From Panicum virgatum (lineage: Eukaryota; Streptophyta; Magnoliopsida; Poales; Poaceae): a stretch of 64,000 bases of DNA. Location: positions 42,327,674 through 42,391,673 of the forward strand of contig NC_053142.1 in the NCBI RefSeq assembly GCF_016808335.1, in the 5' to 3' direction. Under the pieces are notes generated by a model. It ran no database searches. It worked only from the letters and a program-made list of their open reading frames with translations, and was not told where the DNA came from. The number at the start of each line of letters is the position of its first letter. Within the stretch, counting starts at the first letter, position 1. Shown in pieces: positions 53,984 to 64,000 of the stretch. Both the position numbers and the translations under genes were made by a program.

Positions 53984-55030
53984 TCATCGGCTTTTGTCAT
54001 TCGCCTCAAACATGCTCGGGAAATATTTCTTGAGGAGTTGGCCATTGACAGCCACAGGAAACTTGACACCATCCAACTCCTCAAGCATGTAGGCATTTCC
54101 AGGCAAAACCTGATCAACCTTGTACGGTCCATGCCAAGTTGGAGACCACTTGCCATATTTTCTATCTTTGGTTCCCAATGGTAACACTGCCTCCCAAACT
54201 AGGTCTCCAACCTGGAATTCTTTTGGCCTGACCTTTTTGTTGTATGCACGAGCAATTTTAGCCTTGTTTTCCTTAATTTTCTCAAGTGACCAAAGTCTCA
54301 GCTCTGTAAGATCTTCCACGTTGTCACTCATCAAGGCCGCATATTCTTTAGTTGTCAGATCATTCTGGAACTCAAGATCATTCTGGAACTCAACACGACT
54401 TGATCCAGCCATGATCTCCATGGTAACACAACATCTTGACCGTAGACTAAATGGTACGGCGACGTCTTGATGGATCCATGACATGAAATACGATATGCCC
54501 ACAAAGCTTCTGACAGCACCTCATGCCAGCGCCTAGGATATTCATCGATCTTTCTTTTGATCAACTTGATAAGGCTCTGGTTGGATGCTTCAGCATGTCC
54601 ATTAGCCTGGGCATAATATGGAGATGATCTGATAAGCTTAATCCCCATATCATCAGCGAATTTCCTAAATTCCTCCGATATAAAGACTGATCCTCCATCA
54701 GTCGTAATGGTTTGAGGAATCCCGAACCTATGAATAATGTGCTCTTTGACGAAAATGATCACATCTCTTGATGCCACCGACCTCATGGGTACCGCCTCTA
54801 CCCATTTTGTGAAATAATCTGTAATAGCTAACACACATTGGTGGCCCTTGCTAGACGGTGGGTTAATCTGGCCGATCATATCCATGGCCCAACCCCTGAA
54901 CAATCATGGCTTAATAATAGGATTCATTACTGATGCCGGCACTATCTGAATCTTGCCGAATCTCTGACATGCCTGACATCCCTTGTAATATTTGAAGCAA
55001 TCTTCAAGGATGGTAGGCCAGTAATATCCC
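53984..55030 (-). pseudogene. Integrase region of the Tat-type element
   Basis: The core has MDMIGQINPPSSKGH, LAITDYFTKWVEAVP, TTDGGSVFISEEFRKF and YYAQANGHAEASNQSLIK, with the D, D, E catalytic set of retroviral-type integrases. The C-terminal part has WHGPYKVDQVLPGNAYMLEE. The frame is shifted at about 54360-54500, near a short in-frame duplication (EFQNDL twice), and opens after a stop at about 54904. The zinc-binding HHCC part is shared with the preceding frame (HEIHEGACGTH) and with GCQACQRFG near 54970. Confidence 0.8.
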
Positions 55031-55032
55031 GA

Positions 55033-57417
55033 TCACCTAATCAACCATTTCATCTTATGAGCCGACTTATGAGTGCCGCAGGCTCCTTCATGAATCTCAT
55101 GCAAGAGCCGATTCGACTCTGCAGGTCCCAGACATTTAAGCAGCAGTCCTTCCAAAGTCCTGTAGAACATGTCGTCCCCAATTAGAACATACTTCATAGC
55201 TTTGAGTCTTATCCTTCTGGGTGCCCCCCGAGCCGAATCCTTCAAATAATTGAAGATATCGGCTCTCCAGTCTCCAGGTTCTAGAAACTGAACTTCCACA
55301 TCGACCCCATCGGCTGTTTCCTTGTAACCGGAAGCCATCTGTGCCAAATCATTGGCTTCATTGTTCAGAGTTCTGCGTATCCAGTGGAAATTAATGTACC
55401 TGAATTGTGACATCAACTCACGGCATTGCATCCATATTGGGAAAAGAGCCTCGCTCTCACATTTATATTCTTCCGTGAGCTGAGAAATCACCAATTTCGA
55501 ATCCCCAAATATTTCCACTGCCTCTGCACCAACTTCCAGGAGTAATTCCATCCCTCTGCGCATAGCTTCATATTCTACTAAATTATTGGTGCATGGAGCA
55601 GTCATCCTGATGGAAAAAGAATAAGTCACCCCTCGAGGTGACACCAACAGAATTCCCACGCCGCATCCATCGTCGCATGCCGATCCGTCAAAAAACATGG
55701 CCCAGGCACGTATAAACAGTGCAGCTATATCGGTGCTGACCCTGTCTGCCACGAGATCCGCCAGTGCCTGTCTTTTGACTGCCTTGGCAGGCTGATATCG
55801 GATATGGAGCTCTGACAATGCAAACATCCACTTTCTGAGCCGGCCTTTCAGAACAGGAGCCGACAGCATATACTTTATGACATCCGATTTGCAGATGACA
55901 ATCATTTCCGCCGAGAACAAAATATGACGAAGCTTTGTGCATGTAAAGAATAAACAGAGGCAAAGCTTCTCGATCTCAAGGTACCTAGTCTCGGCGTCTA
56001 ACATGCGCCTGCCGAGGTAGAAAACCACCCTCTCCTGGCCGTCGTGCTTCTGAAGCAATACCGAAGCAATGGAAGTGTCACTCACGGACAGGTACACGTA
56101 GAAAGGCCTATCTTGCTGGGGTGGAACCAACACTGAAGGCCTTGATAGATATTCGTTGATTTCATCGAAAGCCTTCTGTTGCTCTGCCCCCCAGCGAAAC
56201 TCAGCATCAGACTTGATTTTCACCAAACCCATGAACGGCTCGATGCGCTCAGACAGATTGGAGATAAATCGTCAGACAAAGTTGATTTTGCCGATGAGCT
56301 TCTGCAAATCTTTCTTCGTAGTAGGCAGTCTCATTGTCCTTATAGCTTCTTGACTTTTCAAGCCGATCTCAATTCCCCGCTCGTGCACCAGGAATCCTAA
56401 GAACTGACCGGCCGATACACCAAAGGCGCACTTCTTTGGGTTCATTCTAAGCCCAAACCTTCGAGTCCGCTCCAAGACCTGACGCAAATCTTCCAGATGT
56501 CCCCCAGCCGACGTGGACTTGACCACGACATCATCAATGTAGATCTCTACCAACTTGCCGATGAGATCATGAAAAATGTAATTCATGGCACGTTGATATG
56601 TTGCACCGGCATTTTTCAATCCAAAGGTCATAACCAAGTACTCAAACAACCCGACCGCGCCTGGTACTCTGAATGCGGTTTTGTGTACATCCTCTGGGGG
56701 CCATAAAAATCTGGTTGTAGCCGGCATTACCATCCATAAAACTCATCATCTTATGACCAGCCGCTGCGTTGATCAATGTTTCCACAACAGGCAACGGATA
56801 CTCATCTTTTGGCGTTGCTCTGTTGAGGTCTCTGAAATCCACGCAGACACGCCATCGGCCATCTTTCTTTTGGACAGGGACCACGCTGGAAATCCACTCC
56901 GCATAACGACATGGCCTGATGAATCCTACATCTAGCATCTTTGCACCTCTTTCTTAACCTCCTCTAGGACTTTGGCCTTCATCTGTCGTGCTGGTTGCTG
57001 AAACGGCAGAAATCCTTTCTTAAGCGGGAGCCGATGCTCAACGATGTTTCTATCCAGACCGGGCATCTCAGTATAATCCCATGCAAAACAGTCCCGGTAC
57101 TCTTTCAACAGTGCTATCATTTGCTCACGCAAGATTGGGTCTAACTTTTTGCTGATAAATGTCGGTCACGGCTTATCCCCGGGACCGATATCGACTTCCT
57201 CCAAATCGTCAGCAGACGTAAACCTGTACCCTAACTTGCCGCCATCTGAAAGATCGACATCGACAGCAAATACAGGGAGATAACAAGAAAAAATTTCCAG
57301 CCAACCGTACGGGCTGGCCGTTCCCACATTTCCTTTATTATTCAAAACTGAATGCTCAGCAAAGGCCATTGTTTGTACATAATATAACAATTGTAACCCC
57401 AAGTATATATTACTCAT
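55033..57417 (-). pseudogene. Reverse transcriptase and RNase H region of the Tat-type element
   Basis: Pieces in order: CFAWDYTEMPGLDRNIVEHR upstream of RT, then WRVCVDFRDLNRATPKDEYP. A +1 shift falls in a C run near 56695, followed by VHKTAFRVPGAVGLFEYLVM and the catalytic YIDDVVVKS (about 56543-56517). A TGA near 56272 follows KINFV. The connection and first RNase H-like region hold FYVYLSVSDTSIASVLLQKH. A second RNase H domain (AWAMFFDGSACDDGCGVG, EIFGDSKLVISQL) is typical of Tat elements. The frame ends at a TGA after KMKWLIR at 55033. Both TGA codons could derive from CGA by C-to-T change. Confidence 0.82.
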
Positions 57418-57485
57418 TTTTTGGGGCCGGTCGCTGGGACCGGCCTCTCTAACCTTGCTGGATTCCGTAGCTTGCTAGGATGTGT

Positions 57486-60065
57486 CTACTTTGTGAGGCC
57501 AATGGATAAGACCAGCCTCAGCCCGTTTTTTGTCGCTTCAATCCGATCACAGTCTTCCAGCGCAATCCCTGAGATCGGCTCTTGCCCTTCCGCATCCCAG
57601 GCGTTCATGTCCGCAAGCGAAACCTCGCTGGAATCATCTGTACAGACCACCTCCACTTCATCGCCATCCCACTGGACCAAAAACTGGTGCATCGTGGAAG
57701 GAACGCAACAATTTGCATGAATCCAGTCCCTCCCAAGCAGCACTGTGTATGTACTCTTACTGTTGACGATGAAGAACGTTGTTAGAATGGTCTTGCGGCC
57801 AACTGTCAACTCCACATTGAGGACACCCTGTGCCTCCGACGGCTGATCGTTGAAATCATTGAGCATCACATTGGTCTTGATAAGATCAGTAGTGGAATGA
57901 CCCAACCGGCGCAGCACTGAGTACGGCATCAGGTTGACTGCGGCGCCAGTGTCGACCAACATTCTGTTCACAGGTTTGCCATCGATGAGGCCCTTGAGAT
58001 ACAATCCCTTCAAGTGCTTGTAGCTTTTCTCCTTGGGCTTCTCGAAGATGATCGGCTGTGGGCCGAGATCCAGCTGCACAATGGCCAATTCCTCCGGTTG
58101 GGGCGCCCGAAACTCCGATGGCAGCACGAACACCATGTTCACATCAGCCGATGGCTTGTCATCGGCTCTTGGCTGCTTGCGGCGCCACTCCCTCCTTGGA
58201 GGGCGCTTTTCCACACTTTGCGGGCCCCTGACTTGCTCTGCGAGATCTGGACGTGCTTTCCTCAGCATGTCAAGGTACTTTGCTTCCGCCTCTTTGAGAT
58301 TGCGTAGGCGCTGCACTCTGCGCTTCTGTGATCGGTTGAGCCCGTCAGGACACCACCGTGGACGATGATACTTGTCTTCCTCTTCTGTCTCGAGATCATC
58401 CCTGGATGGCCGCCTCACACGGTCATCGTGACGTGTTCTGGGCCCTAAGCGCTGGAACACCGATGTCTCGACTTGCTGGCATCCCCGAGGCCTACACTCC
58501 AAGCAATCATCTATAGTAGGCAATCGGCTCATGCCGGAGTTCCAGCAGTACCTGAAGAATGGGCAATGCCAGTGGTCTCGTATAGCCTGGCGTCTCCCCA
58601 GCGTCCTCCCTGTGCGGTGCTCGTACTCATCCTCTTCCGATTTGTATCGGCGACGCAACTTGTACTGATACTGGTATTTTTCCAAAAGCCGATTAGAAGC
58701 TGGGAGCTGATTACGGATGAGACGCACTTGCTCTTCAGTCACATGTTGCTGCTCTAGCTCGTGTTCATCCTGGGGCCGTTTGCAAGAAACGGCCTCTTTC
58801 CTCTGCTCGACACGACGGCGGATGGGTCCTGCCATGTTGATCTGAAATGCCAAATTCTGACCCTCAGGTCCAAGATCCGACAGCTCTACCATGTTAGCTT
58901 GTGGGAATGGTTGACTGTCCACTTTCATCATGTGTTGGGCCAGGATTAATCGGCCTTGCTCGATAGCCGATTGAATCTGCCGACGCAGCTCCTTGCAGTC
59001 ATTCGTGGCATGGGTGAACGAGTGGTGCCACTTGCAGTACAGCCTCCCCTGCAGCTCTTGTGCCGTTGGTAGCTTGTGATTCTCTGAGAGTTTCAACTGC
59101 TTTTCCTTGAACAGTAGATCGAATATCTGCTCTGCCTTGGCCACATCAAAGTCAAAGCCCTTCACAAGCCCCTTCTGTTTGACCCATTTGCACGGGACGG
59201 GGTTTGCCCCCCGGGTCCACTCTGCCACAGCTACTTCTTGTTCCTCGCCAGAATCATCGGAATCACCAGCTTGGGCCATATTGACATGGCGCTTGAACTT
59301 TTCCTGGTATAGATCAGGGTGGTAGTGTTCATACGCCATAAGCTTCTGCACCATGTGTGCCAGTGAGGAAAATTCCAACTGAAAAGCCAGATCCTTGATC
59401 GGCTTAGCGAGTCCCAAAATTGCAAGATCAACCGCTTCTTTTTCTGTTATGCGCGACGTGTAGCATCGGTTCTTGACCTCTCGGAAGCGCTGTACGTACT
59501 CTGAGACACTTTCACCTCGCTTCTGCCTGACTTGGGCGAGGTCGGCAATCCCGGCTTCAGCAGCCTCTGAATGATACTGGGTGTGAAATTGATCTTCCAG
59601 CTGCCTCCAAGTCCGGATCGAATCTGGAGGCAGTGATGTGTACCATCCAAAAGCTGAGCCTGTGAGAGACTGGGAGAAGAAACAGACCCTCAGAGGATCC
59701 GATACTGAGATCATCCCAAGCTGCGTCAGGTATCGGCTCACATGTTCAATGGAGCTGGCTCCTTCTGATCCGCTGAATTTGGTGAACTCTGGAAGCCGAT
59801 ACTTGGGTGGCAACGGGATCAAATCGTAGTCACTTGGATACGGCTTGGAATAGCCGATCGCCTTTCTCTTGGGCAGGATGCCAAACTGGTCCCTTAGTAT
59901 TGCACTGACCTGCTCCACACTTGGAACTCCTGGGGCCGAGGGCTCAGCACTCGGCCCGGTAGCGTACTTTGCCAGCCATGCCTGTTTCTGTGCGTCTGCC
60001 CCTGAGGCTCCTGTACCCACCAGCTGCCCTGTGCGTGTTGGGTTGATATTATCAGGTATGTACAC
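57486..60065 (-). CDS. Gag (C-terminal part) and aspartic protease of the Tat-type element
   Basis: An 859-codon open frame. The Gag region has SGSAFGWYTSLPPDSIRTWR, SVSEYVQRFREVKNRCYTS and SSLAHMVQKLMAYEH, the retrotransposon-Gag domain. A Cys/His cluster CKWHHSFTHATNDC serves as a zinc-knuckle-like motif. A basic Arg-rich linker is followed by protease with the active site MLVDTGAAVNLMPYS and VLLGRDWIHANC. The frame begins at a GTG, not an ATG, so this is the downstream part of one gag-pol gene that continues from the frame at 60617 across stops. It is probably non-functional alone, although the stretch itself is uninterrupted. Confidence 0.8.
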   Translation of the reverse strand: MYIPDNINPTRTGQLVGTGASGADAQKQAWLAKYATGPSAEPSAPGVPSVEQVSAILRDQFGILPKRKAIGYSKPYPSDYDLIPLPPKYRLPEFTKFSGSEGASSIEHVSRYLTQLGMISVSDPLRVCFFSQSLTGSAFGWYTSLPPDSIRTWRQLEDQFHTQYHSEAAEAGIADLAQVRQKRGESVSEYVQRFREVKNRCYTSRITEKEAVDLAILGLAKPIKDLAFQLEFSSLAHMVQKLMAYEHYHPDLYQEKFKRHVNMAQAGDSDDSGEEQEVAVAEWTRGANPVPCKWVKQKGLVKGFDFDVAKAEQIFDLLFKEKQLKLSENHKLPTAQELQGRLYCKWHHSFTHATNDCKELRRQIQSAIEQGRLILAQHMMKVDSQPFPQANMVELSDLGPEGQNLAFQINMAGPIRRRVEQRKEAVSCKRPQDEHELEQQHVTEEQVRLIRNQLPASNRLLEKYQYQYKLRRRYKSEEDEYEHRTGRTLGRRQAIRDHWHCPFFRYCWNSGMSRLPTIDDCLECRPRGCQQVETSVFQRLGPRTRHDDRVRRPSRDDLETEEEDKYHRPRWCPDGLNRSQKRRVQRLRNLKEAEAKYLDMLRKARPDLAEQVRGPQSVEKRPPRREWRRKQPRADDKPSADVNMVFVLPSEFRAPQPEELAIVQLDLGPQPIIFEKPKEKSYKHLKGLYLKGLIDGKPVNRMLVDTGAAVNLMPYSVLRRLGHSTTDLIKTNVMLNDFNDQPSEAQGVLNVELTVGRKTILTTFFIVNSKSTYTVLLGRDWIHANCCVPSTMHQFLVQWDGDEVEVVCTDDSSEVSLADMNAWDAEGQEPISGIALEDCDRIEATKNGLRLVLSIGLTK

Positions 60066-60089
60066 TCACGTGTAGCCGTGCGGGATCTC

Positions 60090-60617
60090 TTAGGGCGGCT
60101 CATTCAAGAACTGTCCCTCCCCGGGGTCACCACCGATCTTGTAGACGACGTAGATCGGCGAACTCTGTTGTCCTGCCGCCGCGAGTGAGTACGATACTGG
60201 CGGCCTAGATTGAAATGCAGCTTCTCCCCTGTGGCTCCCCAGGATTGGTCCTGATGGGGAGTACTGGTTCTTGATCACCTCCTGGACGACGCGATGTGCC
60301 ATATGCTCGAGCTCATTCACCAGGCTTTCTGAGTGCCGATGGAGCGTGTGAGCCACCATGTAGTTCATCTCCTGGTGTAGGGCTCTGGTGTGCTCCTCTG
60401 ATGGCACAGACAGATCAATGTTGTCGAGAGCGCCCACTGGTGAGAACCCTTTCCACCTGATGCCATGGTTGCGGGTCCTCTCGAAGGAGCCGATGAGATC
60501 GGCTTCGAACTGAGCTTTGACCTCATCATATTTTTGCTTGTGTTCTGGAGTCAGCTCTTCATATGTGACAGGTTTGGTGATCGGCGGAACAGGAGCTTGG
60601 TCTTGAGGTCCAGTCAT
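60090..60617 (-). pseudogene. Gag N-terminal part of the Tat-type element
   Basis: Starts [12 protein letters not shown] about 30 bp inside the primer-binding site and runs 175 codons (KPVTYEELTPEHKQKYDEVK, LVNELEHMAHRVVQEVIKNQ) to a TAA at 60090. The next frame is in the same phase after two stops, so the gene is interrupted, or an intron lies here. Confidence 0.7.
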
Positions 60618-60646
60618 CTCTACGGTGGGCGTTGTTGCTGATGAAT

Positions 60647-60664
60647 GTCCCACCGGGCGTGCCA
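60647..60664 (-). promoter_or_regulatory. Primer-binding site of the Tat-type element
   Basis: The minus strand reads TGGCACGCCCGGTGGGAC five bases after the 5' LTR. The outer element has a related site, TGGCATGCTCGGTGGGAC, near 61936. Confidence 0.78.
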
Positions 60665-60669
60665 GAATG

Positions 60670-61853
60670 TGTTGTCGGTCAAAACCCACCGGCGAGTAGC
60701 GACAGGCAACATGAAGAGCCGGGAGGTCGCCGGGGCACTGGCAGGCACTGCTTCCTCGGACAACGGCCCGCAATCCGGCACACGTCGAAGATTCCGGAGA
60801 ATGTAAGGCGTGCCACCTGACCTATACCCGATCAGGAAGGTGCGAACGTGCTTGCAACGATTTGCCTGCATACACAAACACGTGGAAACGTAAGTCCGAG
60901 CCGTAGTCGGCTCCCCGGGACGACTCTTGCATCTGCTTTAAGGAGCCGATCGAGTCCCGGTGTCAGATTGGATCTGCATCTATCTGGATATTGATGAATA
61001 AAGCAAATAACTATAAAAGCTACTTCAATTAAATCTAGCTGATCTAATCCACGACGGTAAAAGCCTCACTGCTAGATCGGAACATCCTACACGTAATTGG
61101 GCCTAATGAATGTAATAAATAACTAAACCTTAACCAGAATAGAGGCCTAAGAACAAGCTAAAGCCGATTTTCGGATCAATTCCCTGTTAAGACTAAGGCA
61201 AAGCATCTAATACGTCACCGGATCATCCAACCCGTTTGCAAGGCCTAACCTAGCAGATATTACACCAATTCTTAAGTACAAGAACAAACCATAACAGATT
61301 AGATCTACTAGATGGAAAAGAAGCAGGGTGATGTCTCCGTGCAACTAATTCTATACAACAAGAATTAGCATAAAATTAAAATGTGGTTGCACAGAAACAA
61401 CATGATATTCGTAGATGATAAGCAACAAAAGCATAATGAATCTACTAAAAGCCATGCTACGAACATCAAGATAACTAGTACTACTCGCCATAAAAAACGC
61501 TTCAGTACGAGGAATGCCAAGGTAAAAGCAAGAACAACACTGCCCTGATCGCAAGAAGCGATCAGGGCAGCATGGCGGTGCGCCGAGAGTTGTTGTTTGC
61601 AAAACGTGATGACGTTCTCCTCTTTACGAATATCATAGGGTACATATTTATAGTCCGGAGACTTGGAAAACAATCTAAATTAATGTGTCCATATCGGACT
61701 CTATCTCTAACTCAATCTGAACTAAATCTAATGATACACGGTCCATAAGGCCCAAATGCTCACACAGGAGCCGATTCGTAAGCCTTCTTCAATCTCTTCA
61801 TTAAGCCCAACTCACTCGCGGCCCATAAATTCTGTTAATTTATGGCGATAACA
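60670..61853 (-). repeat. 5' LTR of the Tat-type element (right copy)
   Basis: Partner of 49939-51166. On the minus strand it begins TGTTATCGCC and ends CCGACAACA. Confidence 0.88.
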
Positions 61854-61858
61854 CATGC

Positions 61859-61927
61859 TTTGTCTACTTTCCGAAGTTTGGCGAACACTTGCCCTCGGAT
61901 TCCAGTGTGTTGATTTTTGTGTCAACA
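61859..61927 (+). repeat. 5' LTR of the outer element, last part
   Basis: TTTGTCTACTTTCCGAAG through GTGTCAACA, the end of the LTR that starts at 48625. Confidence 0.7.
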
Positions 61928-62011
61928 CATCTTTTGGCATGCTCGGTGGGACCCGACAATATCATCATGAATTTTCCAACGGAGATATTCGAGCAAGCTA
62001 AGAAATAAGCA

Positions 62012-63312
62012 ATGGTCAACTGGACTAATAGCCTGGCCAGCACGGCGAATAATACAGTCAAGCATGTGGATGCTGATAGAATTGTTCATCAGTTTGATTA
62101 TCGCACCTCACAGCCGATGGTTTTTCAGCATCAAATATCGGCTCAGACAAGCAGTTATCAATATTATGCATCGGCTCCGCAGCCAATGGCTTGTCAGCAA
62201 GTCTACATGGGATCTTGCTATCAACAGCCGGAATACTCGGCTAATACAGCAGCTTGGACCAAATCACAGGCGAAGGTCCAGTATTATGAACAAACATCGG
62301 TTCCTCAGCCGATGATTTTTCAATCGCAGTATTCGTCCAATTACTATTCACATCAATTGGATAGCCATCGGCTACAAGTATCAGCCTTACAGCCGATGGC
62401 ATATCAGCCACAAACATTGGTTCATGAGTCAGTGCCACATCAATTGCGTCAGCCTAAAATTTATCAGCCACGAGCTATGGATCAACAATGGGTGGCTCAA
62501 CAATCTCGACCGATAGCTCAGCGGTCTTGGCCCGGGGGTAGCAGTTTTCTCACCTATCGGCTCAGCTGCAGCAACCAAGGAATTGGGAGTCGCAAGGATT
62601 GGTTCAACAACAAGCAGCTTATCAACCACTAACCAATCAGTCTGTTGTATTAGAACCGCAAGGATTTGCACAGCCGGTCATATCGGCTCAAGTTGAAGAC
62701 GTTCAGTCGCAGTTTGCACCTCAAGAATCACAGCTGGCGATCCCTCCTCAATAGTCAATCGCTCAACTTCAGCAGCCAATGAATATACCACAACCAATTG
62801 ATCATCAGTGTGTTGTAGCACAACCACAATTGGCAACGGATCAGCAGGTCCAATTGGCTATTGGGAGAGAAGACGTTGAATTGGAAGAAATTCCAGCCGA
62901 TGATAATGACAAGGTTAAGATCGACTCGATCTTATGCCCATGCATCAGAAAGGAATCTGAGAAGTATGGATTCGAGATCAGTAGAGCCAACAAGTCACAA
63001 TCAGCTATCAAGATGGAGATTAGCGTGCAACCTATTCCAGGAAACATAGTTGAAGTCAACAGCCAGAAAGAGACACCTCTAGCATTGATATATGAAGAGG
63101 CTAAGGAATCAGTGGTCGTTGAACGGAAAATTGCAAAGGCAGGGCAGAAGATGATTTCTCAGATTATTTACTCGCTGCCCGGACATATTGCCCAGGAATC
63201 TCGGCCGCTTGGATATTATTTTTCATGGGAGCCAGGTGATCAAAAACTCAAAAATATTGCCCAGAAAGATCAGCCATTTGGAGTTTATTTTCTATGGGAT
63301 CCAGGTGGATAG
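62012..63312 (+). pseudogene. Gln/Pro-rich frame of the outer element
   Basis: Two blocks, 62012-62632 and 62779-63312, carry many QPM and QPQ words (APQPMACQQVY, VPQPMIFQSQY, ALQPMAYQPQ). Then follow a charged stretch and two related motifs, RPLGYYFSWEPG and QPFGVYFLWDPGG, before the stop at 63312. Between the blocks the frame shifts, and a TAG follows IPPQ near 62752. No known domain is recognised. The position after the primer-binding site is that of gag, but no Gag motif is visible, so it may be an extra gene of a non-autonomous element. QPM is encoded by CAGCCGATG, so the repeated peptide follows the GCCGAT word enrichment. Confidence 0.5.
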
Positions 63313-64000
63313 AGCATCAGTTAAATTTTCAAGATGCTGAATTTCGGCTGTCTGCGTACATCTTCTTGGAAGGATCTACTTTATGATCTGTCTTGGTTAC
63401 TTGAATAGCCGATGGAGATTATAGAGAGCCGATGGAATAAAATATTGGCCGATTGCATGGCCAATAACGTCGTTTGGTGTACACTTTCAGATTTTAGCCC
63501 TTCTAGGAATATATTGGCGGCCACAATTATTAGTGGAGATATCCCAAGAAGGTTGATCGGCTCGTTGCTATTTATTATTGTGGAGCTGGCCGATGGATTA
63601 ACTCCAAGAATTTTCTAATGGCTGATGTCAGTAGCCGAATTCCATCGGCTATATTCTTTCATGGATGACCTTGTAACTGACGGAGGCAAGTATGTATCGG
63701 TTGCTTGTATGGTTCAGTTCAGCTGAAATGCTTTTGTCGAAGAAAAGCTACAGCCGATGGAGCATGTGTCTAAAGGACGCGTCGACTGACAGTCATTTGG
63801 GCAAAGTACAGAAGCCGATGGACTATGTAAAAAGTATCGGCTGCTATTAAAATGGATCCACCGAATAGAAGACAAGAAGCATCGGCATTATCTGAGACGT
63901 CATATCTAGCCAATGTTATTATTTTGACAGCAAGGAAAGTGTCGACTCCGATTATTCTTGTCGCCGCCGCTATCGCGCGGGGGCCGATCGCATTATCGTG
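63313..64000 (+). other. GCCGAT-rich non-coding stretch of the outer element
   Basis: GCCGAT or ATCGGC occurs about every 50 bases. No convincing frame is seen. Confidence 0.5.

Larger units (their letters stand above)
49939..61853 (-). mobile_element. Tat-type Ty3/gypsy retrotransposon with an antisense PMD-like gene
   Basis: LTRs at 49939-51166 and 60670-61853 run TGTTGTC...GATAACA. They are flanked by CACGC (49934-49938) and CATGC (61854-61858), a 5-bp target duplication with one transition. The primer-binding site lies inside the right LTR and the polypurine tract (ACTAGGGGGCATG) inside the left one, so the element reads right to left. Gag, protease, RT, two RNase H-like regions and integrase follow in that order, which is the gypsy order; the second RNase H is a Tat-lineage trait. 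All frames carry stops or shifts. A plus-strand gene sits between integrase and the 3' LTR. The LTRs look about 97% alike apart from indels. Confidence 0.88.
48625..64000 (+). mobile_element. LTR retrotransposon (outer), 5' end, continuing beyond the window
   Basis: The 5' LTR starts TGTTGACACC at 48625 and ends GTGTCAACA at 61927, interrupted at 49939-61858 by a second gypsy element. LTR start and end are inverted (TGTTGACAC and GTGTCAACA). The primer-binding site TTTTGGCATGCTCGGTGGGA follows. The interior to 64000 holds Gln/Pro-rich frames; pol and the 3' LTR would lie outside the window. The plus orientation follows from LTR and primer-binding site. Confidence 0.75.

Overview
The window is nuclear DNA from a grass, most probably a panicoid. 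The evidence is intron-containing plant genes, a cluster of GC-rich single-exon family-1 glycosyltransferases of the cis-zeatin O-glucosyltransferase (UGT93) type, and nested plant transposable elements: Ty3/gypsy with a plant-type integrase, a Mutator-like element carrying a plant mobile domain gene, a plant mariner, and Tourist and Stowaway MITEs. No prokaryotic, organellar or viral gene set, rRNA, tRNA or CRISPR array was seen. Species and chromosome cannot be told from the sequence.

Layout. 1-0.6 kb: last two exons of a glutathione peroxidase gene, with an exact 99-bp tandem duplication of the gene end. 1.0-8.6 kb: a 7.6-kb Mutator-like element with long TIRs and a perfect 10-bp target duplication. 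It carries a decayed plant-mobile-domain (PMD) gene, whose intron holds a very young, non-coding 3.8-kb LTR retrotransposon. 9.4-15.2 kb: two UGT genes, both on the minus strand. 16.2-27.1 kb: a 10.9-kb gypsy-type element with gag remnants, no visible pol, two tandem-repeat blocks and a long antisense gene that is split by a solo LTR. 28.2-31.2 and 42.5-45.5 kb: two arms of a large inverted duplication, each with one UGT gene (plus strand on the left, minus strand on the right). The 11 kb between them holds MITEs, fold-back elements and a structurally complete plant mariner with an uninterrupted four-exon DD39D transposase. 45.5-48.6 kb: LINE tails, a MITE and low-complexity DNA. 48.6-64 kb: the 5' end of another LTR element, whose LTR is split by a 11.9-kb Tat-type gypsy on the minus strand. 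That gypsy carries gag, protease, RT, RNase H and integrase, all broken, and a second PMD-like gene in antisense.

How it works together. The host cargo is a small cytokinin-conjugation cluster of four intact UGT reading frames, presumably making inactive cytokinin O-glucosides. It grew by tandem and inverted duplication and is being spread apart by transposons. The remaining DNA records nested insertions; target duplications allow many of the insertions to be ordered. The recurring oddity is the PMD gene family riding in two unrelated transposon classes here, and long antisense genes in both large gypsy elements.

All identities rest on reading motifs by eye; no database search was run. Percentages given as estimates were not computed.
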